From assembly GCA_029379385.1 (NCBI GenBank), contig CM055618.1, forward strand, positions 12,224,134 through 12,288,133: 64,000 nucleotides of DNA, in the 5' to 3' direction. Both the position numbers and the translations under genes were made by a program. The DNA comes from Quillaja saponaria. Its lineage: Eukaryota > Streptophyta > Magnoliopsida > Fabales > Quillajaceae. Under the pieces are notes generated by a model, which was not told the DNA's origin, did not search any database, and worked only from the letters and a program-made list of their open reading frames with translations. Of the stretch, positions 1 through 13,000 are shown piece after piece (the first letter of the stretch is position 1; every line of letters starts with the position of its first letter).

Positions 1-3000
1 TCCCGTACCCCAGCCACAGCAGAGATCCTATCAGGAGCAGACTGACCATCGAAACTCACATTAAGTAGTTCAATTTCATCTGCCAACAGAAATAAAATTC
101 AAAATCATTTTCAGCCTACCTGAAGATGTCTAAAGAAAAAACATATTAAGTGACTTTCGTACCTACCCTGTCAAACCCCAAAAATTGGAACTAAATGATG
201 TTATAAAAAACAGTAAGCTGAGAGTATAAAGGGTGAAAAGGAAGATAAACTCAGGTTATGTCGCAGCACTCACAGATGGGATCCAGGCACTCATCCAATA
301 ATGCTGCAAGGATCATGGAATCCAATCCGCCAGAAAAGAGAACAGCCACAGGAACAAAGTTTTCTTGTACAGTCTAAGTAACCAAATCCAATAAGTTCCA
401 TCATAACAAATACCAATTAACATAACCAAAGAAAAATCTATCAGGGAAAAAAAGACCAACCAAGATTCCAATTCCTATAGGAGGCTGATATCATTCAAGA
501 ATACTAAACCCTAAAAGAACAATTCCCTAAATAGGCATCCAAAAAAAAAATCCAGAAACAAGAAGAGATACTTAGCCAACACAACCAATGGCATGGAAAA
601 CTTAATTAAACAGTATACAAGAATAACTTTGAATCAGCTAGAGGAGTGAAGCTGAACAACCCTAATTTTCTTTAATTTTATTTCTACGTAATTTACTATA
701 TCCTAGTTTCTAGACTGACAGTACCTCCTGTGAGAATAAAGAACTGTGACATAACTCTAAACTAGTATAAGTATGCATCTTCAAGACCAACAGCCTGATC
801 ATTTTCTAACTTCTGCTAATTTTTCCCTCTCTTTTCTTCTTGGCTAATCAATCTTCAAAATCTAATTCTGAAATCAACATCTCACCGGACTTTTAAATTT
901 AGAAACTAGAGTTTGGAGAAAGAACCAAAATACAAATTAATCCACTAATAAAAAACCAGAATCCAAAAAACTTTTGCCAATATGCCAATTTTTTGGCATG
1001 ATAGAAAAGCATATTGGCTATTGATTATGAGGCCCCAAGTCTTGACTGGAGGGGGCACCAAAGGTTTGTTTTCCGTAAGTGTAACAGAAGACATATTTAT
1101 TAAATTATAGAAAAAGAAAAAAATGCAATAGACTGCATATGTCTAAACAGTGTAAAACTACATCTGTAACCCACTGCAATCAGATTTCAGACCTTATAAA
1201 TAGTATTCATTGAAGCACGCCGCATCACAGATTCCCTTAAAACATTTAGCAACATTTGAGCTGGCTGTGAAATTGAAGCTTGAAAGGGAGCTGCTACTGC
1301 AAAACATAACTGGTTACAGCCTGAGAAAAATTGACAATGAAACCTACAAGAACAGCAAACATCATCCAAACGGTAGTTGGACGTATGATATAATACGTAC
1401 TAATCCAAAAATGCATTTTTTTGCACCACAACATGCTAATCACCTGATTCAGATGGCAGTATCTCTAAACAAGCAGAATGCAAGTCATGGAGTCCCGTGC
1501 ACTTCTTAGTCTTACATTTGGATATGTGCAAGTCTTCAGGTTTAGGTTCAACATAAGTCCTCTCCCATCTAATTAGTTCCTTTAGCATCGGGCTTGTATA
1601 TTCATGTTTTTTCACTTCACCCACTAGACACTTGTCAGAACTGGAAGTATCAACTGACAAGCTATATATGCCGCATGGAAGCTCTTCCCAAAACATTATA
1701 TTTCTATTTTCATCCTGAGCTACATCAGCATTAAATTTACATTACTAAATACATCCAACACTTTACAACCACAAAGCTGAAACGATATTCTGGAATAAAG
1801 TTATGTATATAGCTATAACATTTACAAAGGTAACTCTATATTATCAAATTATCAGAGGATTATGTCAAATAATATATTAAAAACATTTGTGAGTATAAGC
1901 AAAAACAAATATAGCCTAACTAAAGATTAATATGTTTATTATATAGGTTTCATCACTTTTCAAATACCTAAGAAAAACCAAGAAACATGCAGAACAAGTG
2001 CAGAGGAGCTTTAGTTTTTATGTATGCAAGAAATGTCAGAGCTACTCCATGGCTTGTGCACTCATAATCTAGCCAAATAATTTATTTTCCATTGGTTAAC
2101 CAAAGGATCTAGGACAAAACTCCAGTTCACTGCAGCTACATGGAAGGGTTTTAGGGTTAAAAGTCAGTGCTTGGGTTGAGGAAAAACATCTTTTGCTTTA
2201 TGTAGATAATTTTAGCCTGGAAAGATTGGGGCTGAATCCACAGGAGGTCAGGAACAAGTTGAAGACTTATTCAAATTGCTCTGGTCACTCCCCAGCAGTA
2301 TGTTAGTCTTATTTCTATTTTTTTTCAATTGAATAACAAATAAATAATTGATTTCCCATAGAATTTACACTCATGCACAGAAAGTACACAAAAATTAAAC
2401 CAGAAAAAAAAAAAACAGTAAAGCTGTACCAAGCAATACATACCAGAAGTCTGCTCAATGGAGGAAACTGGTGATACAGAAGAAAGAACAAACGTTGAGT
2501 CATCTAAGGTAGGCCAATGAACAAGAAGGCTACGTCTACCAAACGCATCTCGACCAAACCAAAGTGTTCTTGAACTATTCTACAAATCATAAATTAAGTA
2601 AACCCTCAGACACTATGCTGCAAAATAAAGACGCTGCACTAAATCTAAACAGATAGAGACTTACCATTAAGAGTTACCTGCCAATAGATGATAGCCCATG
2701 GCCCTTTAATTGTAGAAAGAACATCTGGAACAGAACTTTGCTCCTTTTTATCACACTGGCATGCTTCCAGAGATTTCATGAGAATTTCAGTATCATTGCA
2801 ATCACTAGCAATGTAGATTCCTCCAAATATTTCCCCTGTATTAAAAGAAACGAAGGCATTATACAACTTTGTGAAGGAAGAGCGAGAAAGAAAAGGGCCA
2901 GGGAGACTTCATCAGTTGATCAAAGAATCCATAGATCAAACAAGAAATAACTTACTGATTCAAAACCATAAAGGTTATCAATATATTTGATGGTAAGAAG

Positions 3001-6000
3001 TAGGAACAATGACTGGTCAAGTGAGAAAATCATACTTTACATAAAAAAAGACAGGGAGATTTGAATCTAGAGCTCTAAATCTATAGCATGAGCATCATGA
3101 ACTTAATAGCACGTAAAAAATAAAAATAAGATCGGAGCCACATATGTCAAGAAAGAAACAGCAAGCAAAACACTTATTGGTGACTGTGTTGTTTAACACA
3201 TGTTAAGGCTTGTGCATCCTCTAATATAATATATGTAAGTAGAGTAGCAAGTAGAAATGGAAGATTAGAACACGGACAAACTTTACAAACTGAAAAGCTC
3301 ATTAGAAAGAAAAGCATATCTTTTTTCTTCAGAGCATTATTTGTAGAATCTAAGACCTCGCTCTCTATTCTCTTCTTAAAGCGGGAAGTGCCATCAGACT
3401 TGAGAGGCAACTATTCCCTAATTACTTCTTCTCAATTTATATAATTCCCAGATCTGAATAAATATCTTCATTAGCCCAATCCCCTAATTCTACCCTCCAT
3501 TGTCATACCACCCCCTTCAGCTATATCTATTTCTCAACTTTCTCCTTTATCGCAGCTGCTCATCAAGTTTAATTTCCTCATCTTACTAACAATTTTTCTT
3601 CAACATGCCCTTTCTCAATACCACCCGAATGCATTAGAGTGGCAATGCAAAACTTGGGAGTGGCATGTTCATGCATTTACTTAAATGTCAGACATAATCA
3701 AGGAATTAAAATTCGTTTTGAGGTGTCGTTTCAATAAATCTAAAAACGGAAATATTTCGGAAATGACTGAAAACGGCATGGAAATAGTAAATTATTTGGA
3801 AGTGCATAAAAATCTAGAGTAAAAGACATATTATAATAAATTTAAGCATCTAATATAATTAATTTAGTATATAAATTATTCATATATACCTACTAAGGTA
3901 AAAATCGTAATATAGACATACAAATTAAAAAAAAATATCAAACTATAATCATATCCAATCATGTAAAATATATTATGTAATACATATTTGTAAATGGTTT
4001 AATATATATATATATTATATTATATTTTATTATTATTTTTTTATATTTATTTATTAATTGAATATGATTAAAGGTCTAAAATAATTTTGATAACTTTATA
4101 CAAAAAATAATTTTTTTTAAATTGATCTAATTTAATAGTATAATTGATAAGTAAAAGTTTTATTTGCATGACTGATTTGTCAATAATACATTGAAAAAAA
4201 AATTATTAAATTCAACTTTTAATTTAAAGAGAACCTAAATTAATGGTTTATTGTTGTTTTCTTTGGTATAGTAGAAGTTATTAATATTAGAAACAAGTCT
4301 TTTCTTTATTCTATTATATTAATTAATAATTAATGATAGATATTTTTTTTGTTTTTATTTTTTCAATCAATTTCATAGGACTCTTCTTCTTTTTTTTCCG
4401 TTTTTCTACACAAATTTGAATGAGTTTATTTATGTTTTTCCAACCAGTTTCTTAGAACCTTTTTTTTTCCCTACATAAATTTGAATGACAAATTGTTATT
4501 TTCGTATACATCTCCTAAAATAAGTTAAATGGGCTAAATTGTTATTTTAGTATAGGCCTTTCAAAATATTGCTTTAGCCTAACATGCAAGGCTAGCAATC
4601 AAGCCCAATAAAAATAATAAATCAGCTCTGCCTTTTAAATGAAAGGCTATCGTTGAGTTCTTCATCTCCACCATGAAGAGGAGAGCTGTGTGCGTTGAGG
4701 TCTCCACCATGAAGAGAGCAAATCTGCAGTCTTGAGAGCCGCCCGCCAACACAGAAAGCCAAGCCGACCATGAGAAAAACTCCACCTCTCTTTTATCCGA
4801 CAAAAGTTCAAATCTGAAAGTTGAAAACTCTCTAGGTCGATCTGTTTCGAGTTGAAACAGTGGAAACAGCACCGATTCCACTGAAACTCCATGGTATGCT
4901 TTTGTAAGTGGGTTTCGTGTTGATAAGTGTAGAAACCAAATCGATTCGCTCGAAACGGGCAAATCGACACAACTTTTTGTACCTTGGACATAATACAAAT
5001 CCAGCATATCCATTACACATACAGGTAAACTAGTAAAATAGCTCACCGAAGCTTTGATACTGGTTGACACTAACCACGAGCTGTATGCAGCTGATACATG
5101 CTGGCACAGTATCTAAGTTTAACTTTTATCTATGCTAGATGAATTTAGCAACATTCTAGTATGTTATTCAGTCATATAGTGTCCCCAAAATTGTATTCCA
5201 AATCTTTTAATTTTCACATGCTTCTGTATCCTGTATCTCTGTCACCATTTTATATCTCATCTATTTCCGTCTTATGATTTTTTATAACAACATGCATTTT
5301 AAGAAGGAATGATACTTGAGATATAATGCAACACAGTAAAGAATGGCAGATGTCAATTTCCAGCAAGAGACTGAACAGACAAGTATAACATACCATTGTA
5401 TACAAGGACATTTCCAGATTTATCTACCAGAGGCTGAACAATAGGATTTATCCCCCTGAGCTGTAACGTTGCACCAACAAAGTGCAGTTCCGCAACAGAA
5501 TTCTGGAAGATAAATTTGTTCTCTAGATTATGATTCTGTCCACTGTCTAAAGAGAAGAAAACACTTTCTTCCTCACAATTTAACACACTGGATTTCTCAT
5601 CCCCCATTTCCAATGCCTTATAGCATTGAATAAAGGATGAAATTTGTCTCTGGCCAACAGAACTTGAAATGTCTATACTAAGAAAAACTTTCTTACAACC
5701 CAAACTATCAGGACCTCTTCTCCGTAGAGCTGCTTTAAGATCATCTACAGAGAACTCCAACTGATGCAACACCAAGCACCAAGCACCAACCCCCACCAAA
5801 AAAAAAACCAGTTAGTTTAAATATCTGGAATAACAACACCCATTAGATAAACAGTATCTTTCCGAGCTACATATCGCTATAGAAATTTAAGAGAGCAATA
5901 GAAGAGTGAAGGAGTCGAAATTAATCGCAGAAAATGCTTAAAATACTGCAAGTTTAGTTTTTAAGAGTTCAAAATATAGAAGAAGTTTGACAAGGAACGG

Positions 6001-6192
6001 TAAACTGTTTGGTTTCCGAGAAAATACATATGCGGAGTTAGTAACTCTATGTTGTGATGAAAAGACGAAACGACAAAAATATATTGCAAGCTAACTTACT
6101 TTCTCAGAGTTACGAGCAGGAGATGCAGAATCAAGAAACAGAGAAGATGCGTCAATGCGAACCCCTGAGATTGTCAAAGCAATTCCACACAT
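1..6192 (-). CDS. Asparagine synthetase domain-containing protein (ASNSD1-like), 3' part outside window
   Basis: Combines an N-terminal class-II glutamine amidotransferase domain with a C-terminal asparagine-synthase-type PP-loop ATPase domain. The exact substrate of plant ASNSD1-like proteins is not established to my knowledge. Exons in transcript order: 6192-6100, 5760-5394, 2835-2678, 2579-2444, 1719-1444, 1320-1193, 373-274, 79-1; all phases agree and give about 445 residues before the window ends. The start is fixed by MCGIAL, which puts the nucleophile Cys at position 2. RGPDS (about residue 60), VYNGEIFGG (about 150), GRDAFGRRSLL (about 220) and the PP-loop SGGLDSM (about 400) are all readable. 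The 2.6-kb intron between exons 2 and 3 holds old repeats. Exon 6 may begin at 1320 or, 24 nt later and in frame, at 1296. tRNA-Thr lies head-to-head 136 nt from the start codon. Family assignment is firm. Confidence 0.93.
3705..3965. repeat. Dispersed repeat, copy A (related to 33930-34200)
   Basis: An AT-rich stretch in the large intron of the ASNSD1-like gene that aligns along about 260 bp with 33930-34200 in the same orientation. Shared blocks include aattaaaattc near the start, atctaatat-attaattta in the middle, and an aaattaaaaaaaaatatcaaa block near the end. I see no terminal repeats and no coding capacity. It is probably a degenerate non-autonomous transposon or a retroelement fragment; the class is unknown. 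Confidence 0.6.
4360..4560. repeat. Short degenerate tandem duplications inside intron
   Basis: Two partly diverged units of about 60 bp carry a T-rich tract followed by ctacacaaatttgaatga or ctacataaatttgaatga. Just after, aaattgttatttt(c/a)gtata occurs twice about 50 bp apart. This is local slippage or duplication in non-coding intron DNA, with no open frame. Confidence 0.5.
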
Positions 6193-6328
6193 CTCTCTTC
6201 CCTCCTCGTCTCCTCCTTCGAACTCCTCTGCAACTGCAAGGAGCAAAATAATCGCTTCTTCGACAAAAACAAGGGTTTGTGTGGTGACTCGGAGCTGAGT
6301 AAGAACTTCACGGAAATCGCAGACGTGT

Positions 6329-6400
6329 GCTTCCGTAGCATAGTGGTAGTGCGTTCGCTTCGTAAGCGAAAGGTCGCGAGTTCGATTCTCGCCGGGAGCT
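6329..6400 (+). tRNA. tRNA-Thr (anticodon CGU)
   Basis: The 72-nt cloverleaf is readable by eye. The 7-bp acceptor stem GCTTCCG pairs with CGGGAGC (one G-T pair). The anticodon stem TTCGC/GCGAA encloses the loop TTCGTAA with CGT at 6361-6363. The T arm GCGAG-TTCGATT-CTCGC is perfect. There is no intron, no encoded CCA, and a short T run follows, as expected for a nuclear Pol III gene. Anticodon CGU reads the Thr codon ACG. It is transcribed away from the neighbouring protein gene. Confidence 0.96.
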
Positions 6401-6403
6401 TTT

Positions 6404-9120
6404 AGATAGGGTAGATTTAATTCTTAGCAAAAAAAAAGTGATTAACTATTGACTTTTTCACCATAAATCTTTTATGAAAATAAAATTAAAAATTTTATTA
6501 GTTAGGAGAATGCTAGGTTGACAAATTAGCTTATTAATATATATATTTTATCATCTCCACATAAGTTATGTCATCTCATCATCTCATGAAATAAGTGATC
6601 AATAACTATTTTTGCAAGCTCATTTTTTGATAAGTTAACAAAAAAAAAAATACATGTATTGAATTCAAAAGGAAAAATAAATTGAAAAATACCAATAAAG
6701 AAAATAAAATAAAATAAATTACTCTCATATAATTTTATATATAATTTCATCTTTTAAGTTTACTATTGAAACTCAAAATAAAATTGGAAATTTCATTGTT
6801 TATAATAATCTAATAACAATATAATATATGTTGGATTTATATATTATATTCTCACAAATTAAAAAATTATATATTAATTTTAAAGTACAAACTAGTTTAG
6901 AATTAAAATAATTTGTGCATCTCATATATGCGAGATTCATACTAATATATAATATAATCGTTATTAATAATTAAAAGAATAAGAAATAAAATACTATAAT
7001 ATTTTGTCACATCAACACATCTATATCTATCTATATTTCTATATTATATATAAAAGTTTCTTAGATAGAAAACAAAAATTGATTTTCTTAAATATCATTA
7101 TGATTTTTTATTATTATGTAGATCTCTTTTAATTATTATTTTATATTATTAAAATATTGTACTTAAAATAGACTATTAATTTATTTCTTGTAAATTCTTT
7201 TTATTTTTAATACTAATAGTATTATAATTTTTACTATTGTATTTTTCCCTAATTCTTCATGATTTTATGAATTAAAATTTTTCAAAAAAAAGCTATTATG
7301 AGTTAAGAGAAATATTAAGAATATAGTTTTTATTTTATTGTAATAATTTTTCTTAATTCTTCTTCTTTTTTACGAATTAAAAGAAAATAAAATATAAAGT
7401 TAATTTTTTATTATTTTTACCTAATTATTAACATAGAGCAACATTTGATTATTATTTCATAGTATTAAAGTATTGTGCTTCAAATAGATTACTTTTTAAT
7501 ACTAATATGGTTAAAAAAAATTTGGCTATTAATTTATTTTTTAATTATTCTCAATTTTATGAATTAAAATTAAAAAGGAAACTATGAAATAAAAAATTAT
7601 TAAGAATATAATTTTTAATTATTATTCTATCTTAAAAATTAATATATATATAAATTTAGTTTTATGATTGGATTTACTTATTTATTTAATTACATTAACA
7701 TAAATTAATATTTTTTAAAATTATTATTATTTAATATGTAAGTTAATTATGGTTAAAAACATATATATTATAAACATGATTCACATATAAATGTGTGTCA
7801 CACTTTAACTAAAAATTATTATATTCATAAGACATAAATTTATAGTGTATCAATATTTGGCACCAAAATTTTATGGTTTCGAGATTGTTCAGGGGTCATA
7901 ACATTTCCTTCCTTCATGTATCTACTATTTGCAACAGGCGCATAAATAGAATTTTAGTCCTTAAAGGGGAGGATGGAGTGTGGTATGATGATTATAACAT
8001 GTTGCCAAGGATGACATTTGATTATCTTGCAAGTTTAGGAGTTGGTTGGCTCATAAATTTCATTGATTATCTGAAATTACAGTGTTATTTATAAGCATAC
8101 GCTCAATTATCTTATTCTAAAGTTTTGTTATATGACTTATAAATTTTATCTCCGATAATTATTATAACTTTGTATATCATTTTCATTCTTATGAACATGA
8201 TCGATATAATCTTCCTTCACTCATCTGCTATTTTCTTAATTATCATAATTTTATTAAAAAGATTTGTGAACCAAGTTACTTCAATATACTAGGCATTGTG
8301 AAACATTTGTAAAAATAACACCTGATCCAATTTCCTTGCCACATTTTCATATTTGGCATAGTTTTCCTTAACCTCATGTGCTATAATCCACATTAAAATT
8401 TTATGTTTGGTATTGTCGAAATAATCATCTAATTTTAACATAATATTATTTGGATTCTATTAAATAAATTCGTCACATCTCATTGAAATAGTTTAAATCA
8501 ATAAAATAATGAGACAATTTTAATGACATTTGCATTCTCAATTGGTGGAATTCTTAATGTAATGATTTTTTATTCCCTATAATACCCATCCATTCACATT
8601 CTAAGATTTGTTAAACTAGTGTAATAATGACACTTATTAAAATTATATAAATATAAAACTTGTGACATTTATTACGATATAATTTTAATATTATTTAATA
8701 TATGAATTATTATATTTTTTAAATTTTAATTTTTAAATATCATATTTATTAATTTTTATAAATATTATTATAATATTAGTTAGAAAACTAATTTACCATT
8801 TCCTTTTTATTTAACTAAACAATTACCATACCAACACCGTTGACCAGTAGGAGATTTTACCAGCAAGGAAAATCAAAATTACCATGCCAATACAGTGTCT
8901 CTGATGCGTTCCACCAATCCCAGCGGTCCATGGAAGGACCACAACTATGATCATCAACAAAGCACAACCGTCAGTTTCCTAATCCTAGTATGATGGACGA
9001 TAATTATGTTTTAAATAGGACACGAAAATACGAGAGTTTCCCTCCATCCGAAAATAAGAGAGACAAAGCGAGGCCGAATCCGTATTGGGCTGGAAAACCC
9101 AAAAATCCCCTATAAGTTTT
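6404..9120. other. AT-rich intergenic spacer
   Basis: Very AT-rich DNA between the tRNA-Thr gene and the G3BP-like gene. Apart from the LINE fragment at 7873-8094, it holds only A/T runs and short unconvincing frames. Base composition becomes more balanced from about 8820, which probably marks the promoter of the G3BP-like gene. Confidence 0.7.
7873..8094 (+). mobile_element. LINE (L1-type) ORF2 fragment
   Basis: A 73-codon open stretch reads like the segment between endonuclease and reverse transcriptase in plant L1 LINEs: FLHVSTICNRRINRI followed by LKGEDGVWYDD. Plant LINEs commonly carry FFHASTxxRRxRNxI and a GxWVxD motif in this linker. No endonuclease core or FADD box is attached, so this is an isolated truncated relic rather than a gene. 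Confidence 0.6.
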
Positions 9121-10068
9121 GCCATCTCGTGCCAGACCACGTTTCTTTCGTTTTTACTGGTCCAACCACTTACTCTGAGCCGCAATCCCGTCCTCCTTGT
9201 CTCTCTAGTTCGGAGACTCTGACCTCTCCGTTCGAGGTACGTGTTCTGTTGTTTGATTCATTCATTCAGTATCTCGTACTTCAGTTTTTGTCTGATCGGT
9301 TTTGGAACAATTAATTATGTTTTCTGGTTAATTAGTATGATTCTGTAATGAGAATTCATGAAATATTGCTTTTTTATTGGTGCATTGATTTTAGATTGGA
9401 TTTTTGTGATCTGGGTTTGGCCTGATTTAGGGTTTTTATGATTGAGCTGCTAGGTTTAATATCAAGTGTGTCTTTTTAAAGATTATAGCTTTATGTTGAA
9501 TCAGACCTTTGGGTGCCAAAAGTTATTCTTTTGAGACAATTATAGGACAAGATATATTGAACTTATCGAGCCAGATGTTCATTGTGTCTTTTTAAAAGTT
9601 ATTTTTTATGTTGTTTACGCTCAGAGTAAAGAAGAAAGCTATCTTTGAAGAAACTATTGAAATATAATTTTAAAAACTGATTTACACAGTTATCTTACAA
9701 TGTTATATGCTTTATAGTCTGGTTCTCACAGTACAGTTAATCAAAAATTTCAATTTCATATATTGATGTACTGAATTGGAGTTATTTACTGTGTTTATCT
9801 TTTTTGGTATGATTTGTTGCTTTAACTCATAAGTTTTATCCTATTTTGTTGGTGAGTTTCTAGCTGGCTCCAGCTTATATTGCTTAGATGACATACAGTG
9901 TGTGCTTATGTGAGTGAGATAGAATGTTCATGCATGCAACCTTTTACCTATCTTTTCTGTTTTTTTCTTTCTTTCTTAATTTTCTCTGTTTATTAAAGCT
10001 TTTGGTTATATTTTACCATTAATAATTTGTAGGTGTTGTTCTAACAGATATCCTGTGGTGGTGCAGAG

Positions 10069-13000
10069 ATGGCAACACAGACAGAGGATTCCCCTGTTTC
10101 TCCACAGGTGGTGGGAAATGCTTTTGTGGAGCAATATTACTCTATTCTTAATGAAACCCCAGAGCTGCTTCATAAATTCTACAATGATTCTAGTGTCCTA
10201 AGCCGACCTGACATAGATGGTAACATGGCATCAGTGACCACTTTGCAAGTAAGTCTCACAACTTTTCAAGACTTACTACTCTATTCTCGTAACAATTTTT
10301 GTTTTTTTAACAAATTCCTGTATGTCAAAAGCTTCTTTATGGTACTTAAGAAGCATTTGCTAATTTGGAACAATTAGGTTAAAATTCTGGCAATGGCAGA
10401 TGCCCCTCTGTAGGACATGTCATTCCTCGCAAAGAGAAATATTTTGAAATCATAGCTTGGGAATTCTTAAATAGATTTAGCAGATACTTCTCTGATTGAC
10501 TTATAATTTCTCATCACATGCACAACAAGTAATGAGGGACTAAGAGTTATGACAAGTTTGACTGAGAGGAAAATACATAATAGAAACAGACTACATATCT
10601 TGTCTGTGCTTCTTGTTGGCTTTTTTTTCTTTTCAATTAGTGGATGCTTGATTCTTTTAAGAGTAAAAACATAAAAACTAACTAATAAATCAGTAAAACA
10701 CGAAAACAATCTAATTAGTTGTCAGGCCACTCTGGGAGGAAATAAGCTCACTTATCAGGAGTAATAGTAATTGTAATGTAAGTTTTTGTGATAGTTAGAT
10801 TCTCCAAGCTTTAAAAAATAGTTCAGGTTCTAATTCTTTTCCTTTCTATCATATTACACATATATCCTCTTTCGGATAGCTATTTACTATGTGACATTTT
10901 GGCATTTTTTGTTGCTCTATCCTTAAAATACTGTTGTAATTACATTTCTTTCCCACAAGTGCATACATGCTTTGTCAGCTGAAAAAGCTGTGTGTGATCA
11001 GGAGAGGTTTGAGTATTGTGCATTGCAAATACGATTTAACATCTCCTTTTATTATCTTGATACTCTTTTGGGACAGGGCATCGATGACAAAATTGTCTCC
11101 CTGAACTACAAGAACTTCCATGTAGAGATTCTGAGTGCTGATGCTCAGCTTTCCTATAAGGATGGTGTGATGGTTGTGGTGACTGGCGCTTTAACTGGAG
11201 GAGATAATGTCAAGAGGTTGTTTACTCAGGCTTTCTTTCTGGCCCCACAGGACAAAGGGTACTTTGTCTTAAATGACGTTTTTAGGTATATGGATGAACA
11301 TAAACCAGTTGTGGTTGATTCTGAGCCTGCAAATGATGTTGATGAGAGTGCTCCAGCAGCTCCTGTGACCCCAGATCCAGGTAACTGTTTTGTTGTATTA
11401 TCATTTCTGACTCTCCTTTTTGAAAATAATTGGTTTCAAGTGGCTAACTTTTGCTTGTAATTGACAGAGCCAAATCATGTTCTCGATAATGCTACAGCGG
11501 ATCAAACTCCTATTGGAGACACTGAAACTATTGTGAGCAAGGAAGTGAACCCTCCATTGGAAAATGGGAAGGTATTGGTTACTGAAAAAGGGGTTTCTGC
11601 TAATCAAACGAAAGACTCAAGTCAGCAGGATCTTAAACCAAGCATGGATAACGCTGCTTCTAACATTCAGGAGGATACTCCAAAGAAGTCTTTTGCATCT
11701 GTGGTGAGTGAATGTGTTACTTATATCATTATTTGTCGTGGAAAACATGTAACTCTCTTCTACTATATTTTATTCAGGTGCAATCATTGAAGGATAATGC
11801 TGCTCCATTCTATGTGAGGACATCCCCTGCAAAGCCTGTAGAACAAACACGTTTACCTGCTGTTCCTGCAGCTGAAATGCAGGCTCCTAACAGCAACATT
11901 GTGTTGGAAAAGAATAATGATCATGCAGGTTTGTTGATGCTTTCGGATATTCTTGTTTTCTTGGGATGTTAAATGGAGTTTTATTGTACTTTTCTGCTCT
12001 GTTCATATCTAACTTTCTTTTCGTTTTCTTTTTAAATATTTTTTTGGGTATAGGTAAGGCTTATGCGATATTTGTTGCAAATTTACCTATGAGTGCAACA
12101 GTAGAACAACTTGAGCAGGTTTTCAAGAAATTTGGGCCCATTAAACGTGATGGAATTCAAGTTAGAAGCAATAAGGTTTGTTTTAAGTTTTAACAGTTCA
12201 ACCAAGTTGATTTGATTAATATGATATCCACAAATTGATTTTGGTGCTCTTCTGCCCAGCAACAGGGATCTTGCTTTGGTTTCGTGGAGTTTGAATCTGC
12301 TAGTTCAATGACAAGTGCACTTGAGGTATTGGAATCAATGTTGTTTTCTCCCCTTTTGGATATCTTTTTTATTGTTCTAAGTTAAATAATGTGTCCTTGT
12401 GTTCATTTTCTGGACTCAAGTATTTATCTCCATTACCCGATATGTATCTGTTGTATGCCTGATGCAGTCTGTTTGTGTTTCTTTTCAACTTCCTATCACC
12501 AATCTGGAAAAAAAGATATTGAACTGCTAGAGTGCTTTCTCTTTTAGTTTTCTGAACTTATTTGCCTCTGGGTGTCTGTGATATTGACCTCTTTGTCCAT
12601 CTGAATGCATGCCAATTTATTCTGCGTATGTAAAGTGTTAGAATATATGAGACTATTATTGTTTTGTAAAGTTGAAATGCTAGAAAGCTAGAAATGTTTG
12701 GTTGAGCCAATTCTGAAATGCATGGCTCACTAAATCTGATCTCAAACTTTGCTGTAAATTCATTTTAGATGTTCAGTACACACAAACTTGAAATATAACC
12801 ATGCAAGCTAAGAAGTTTCTATTTTGTCCTTAGCTCCATCAATCCAAATACAGTATTATATAATTGCTGGAGTTGTTTTTGCTCTTTGGAGGAGGAAGTG
12901 ATTTTGGATTAAAATATGAATAATACAATTCATGCTTTTGATTGAAGTCTTAGAATGTGTGATGTTTAGTTGAATCAGTGAGATACTATGTTAGAGCTTT

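Noticed and set aside
4579..5070. 163-codon minus-strand frame inside the large intron of the ASNSD1-like gene
   Set aside because: No recognisable domain, repetitive wording, and it lies between two exons whose phases join cleanly; probably transposon or random sequence.
10972..11076. Upstream extension of exon 3 of the G3BP-like gene (frame opens with AEKAVC...)
   Set aside because: It precedes a good acceptor (gggacag) and breaks the conserved NTF2 continuity TTLQ-GIDDK; it is intron.
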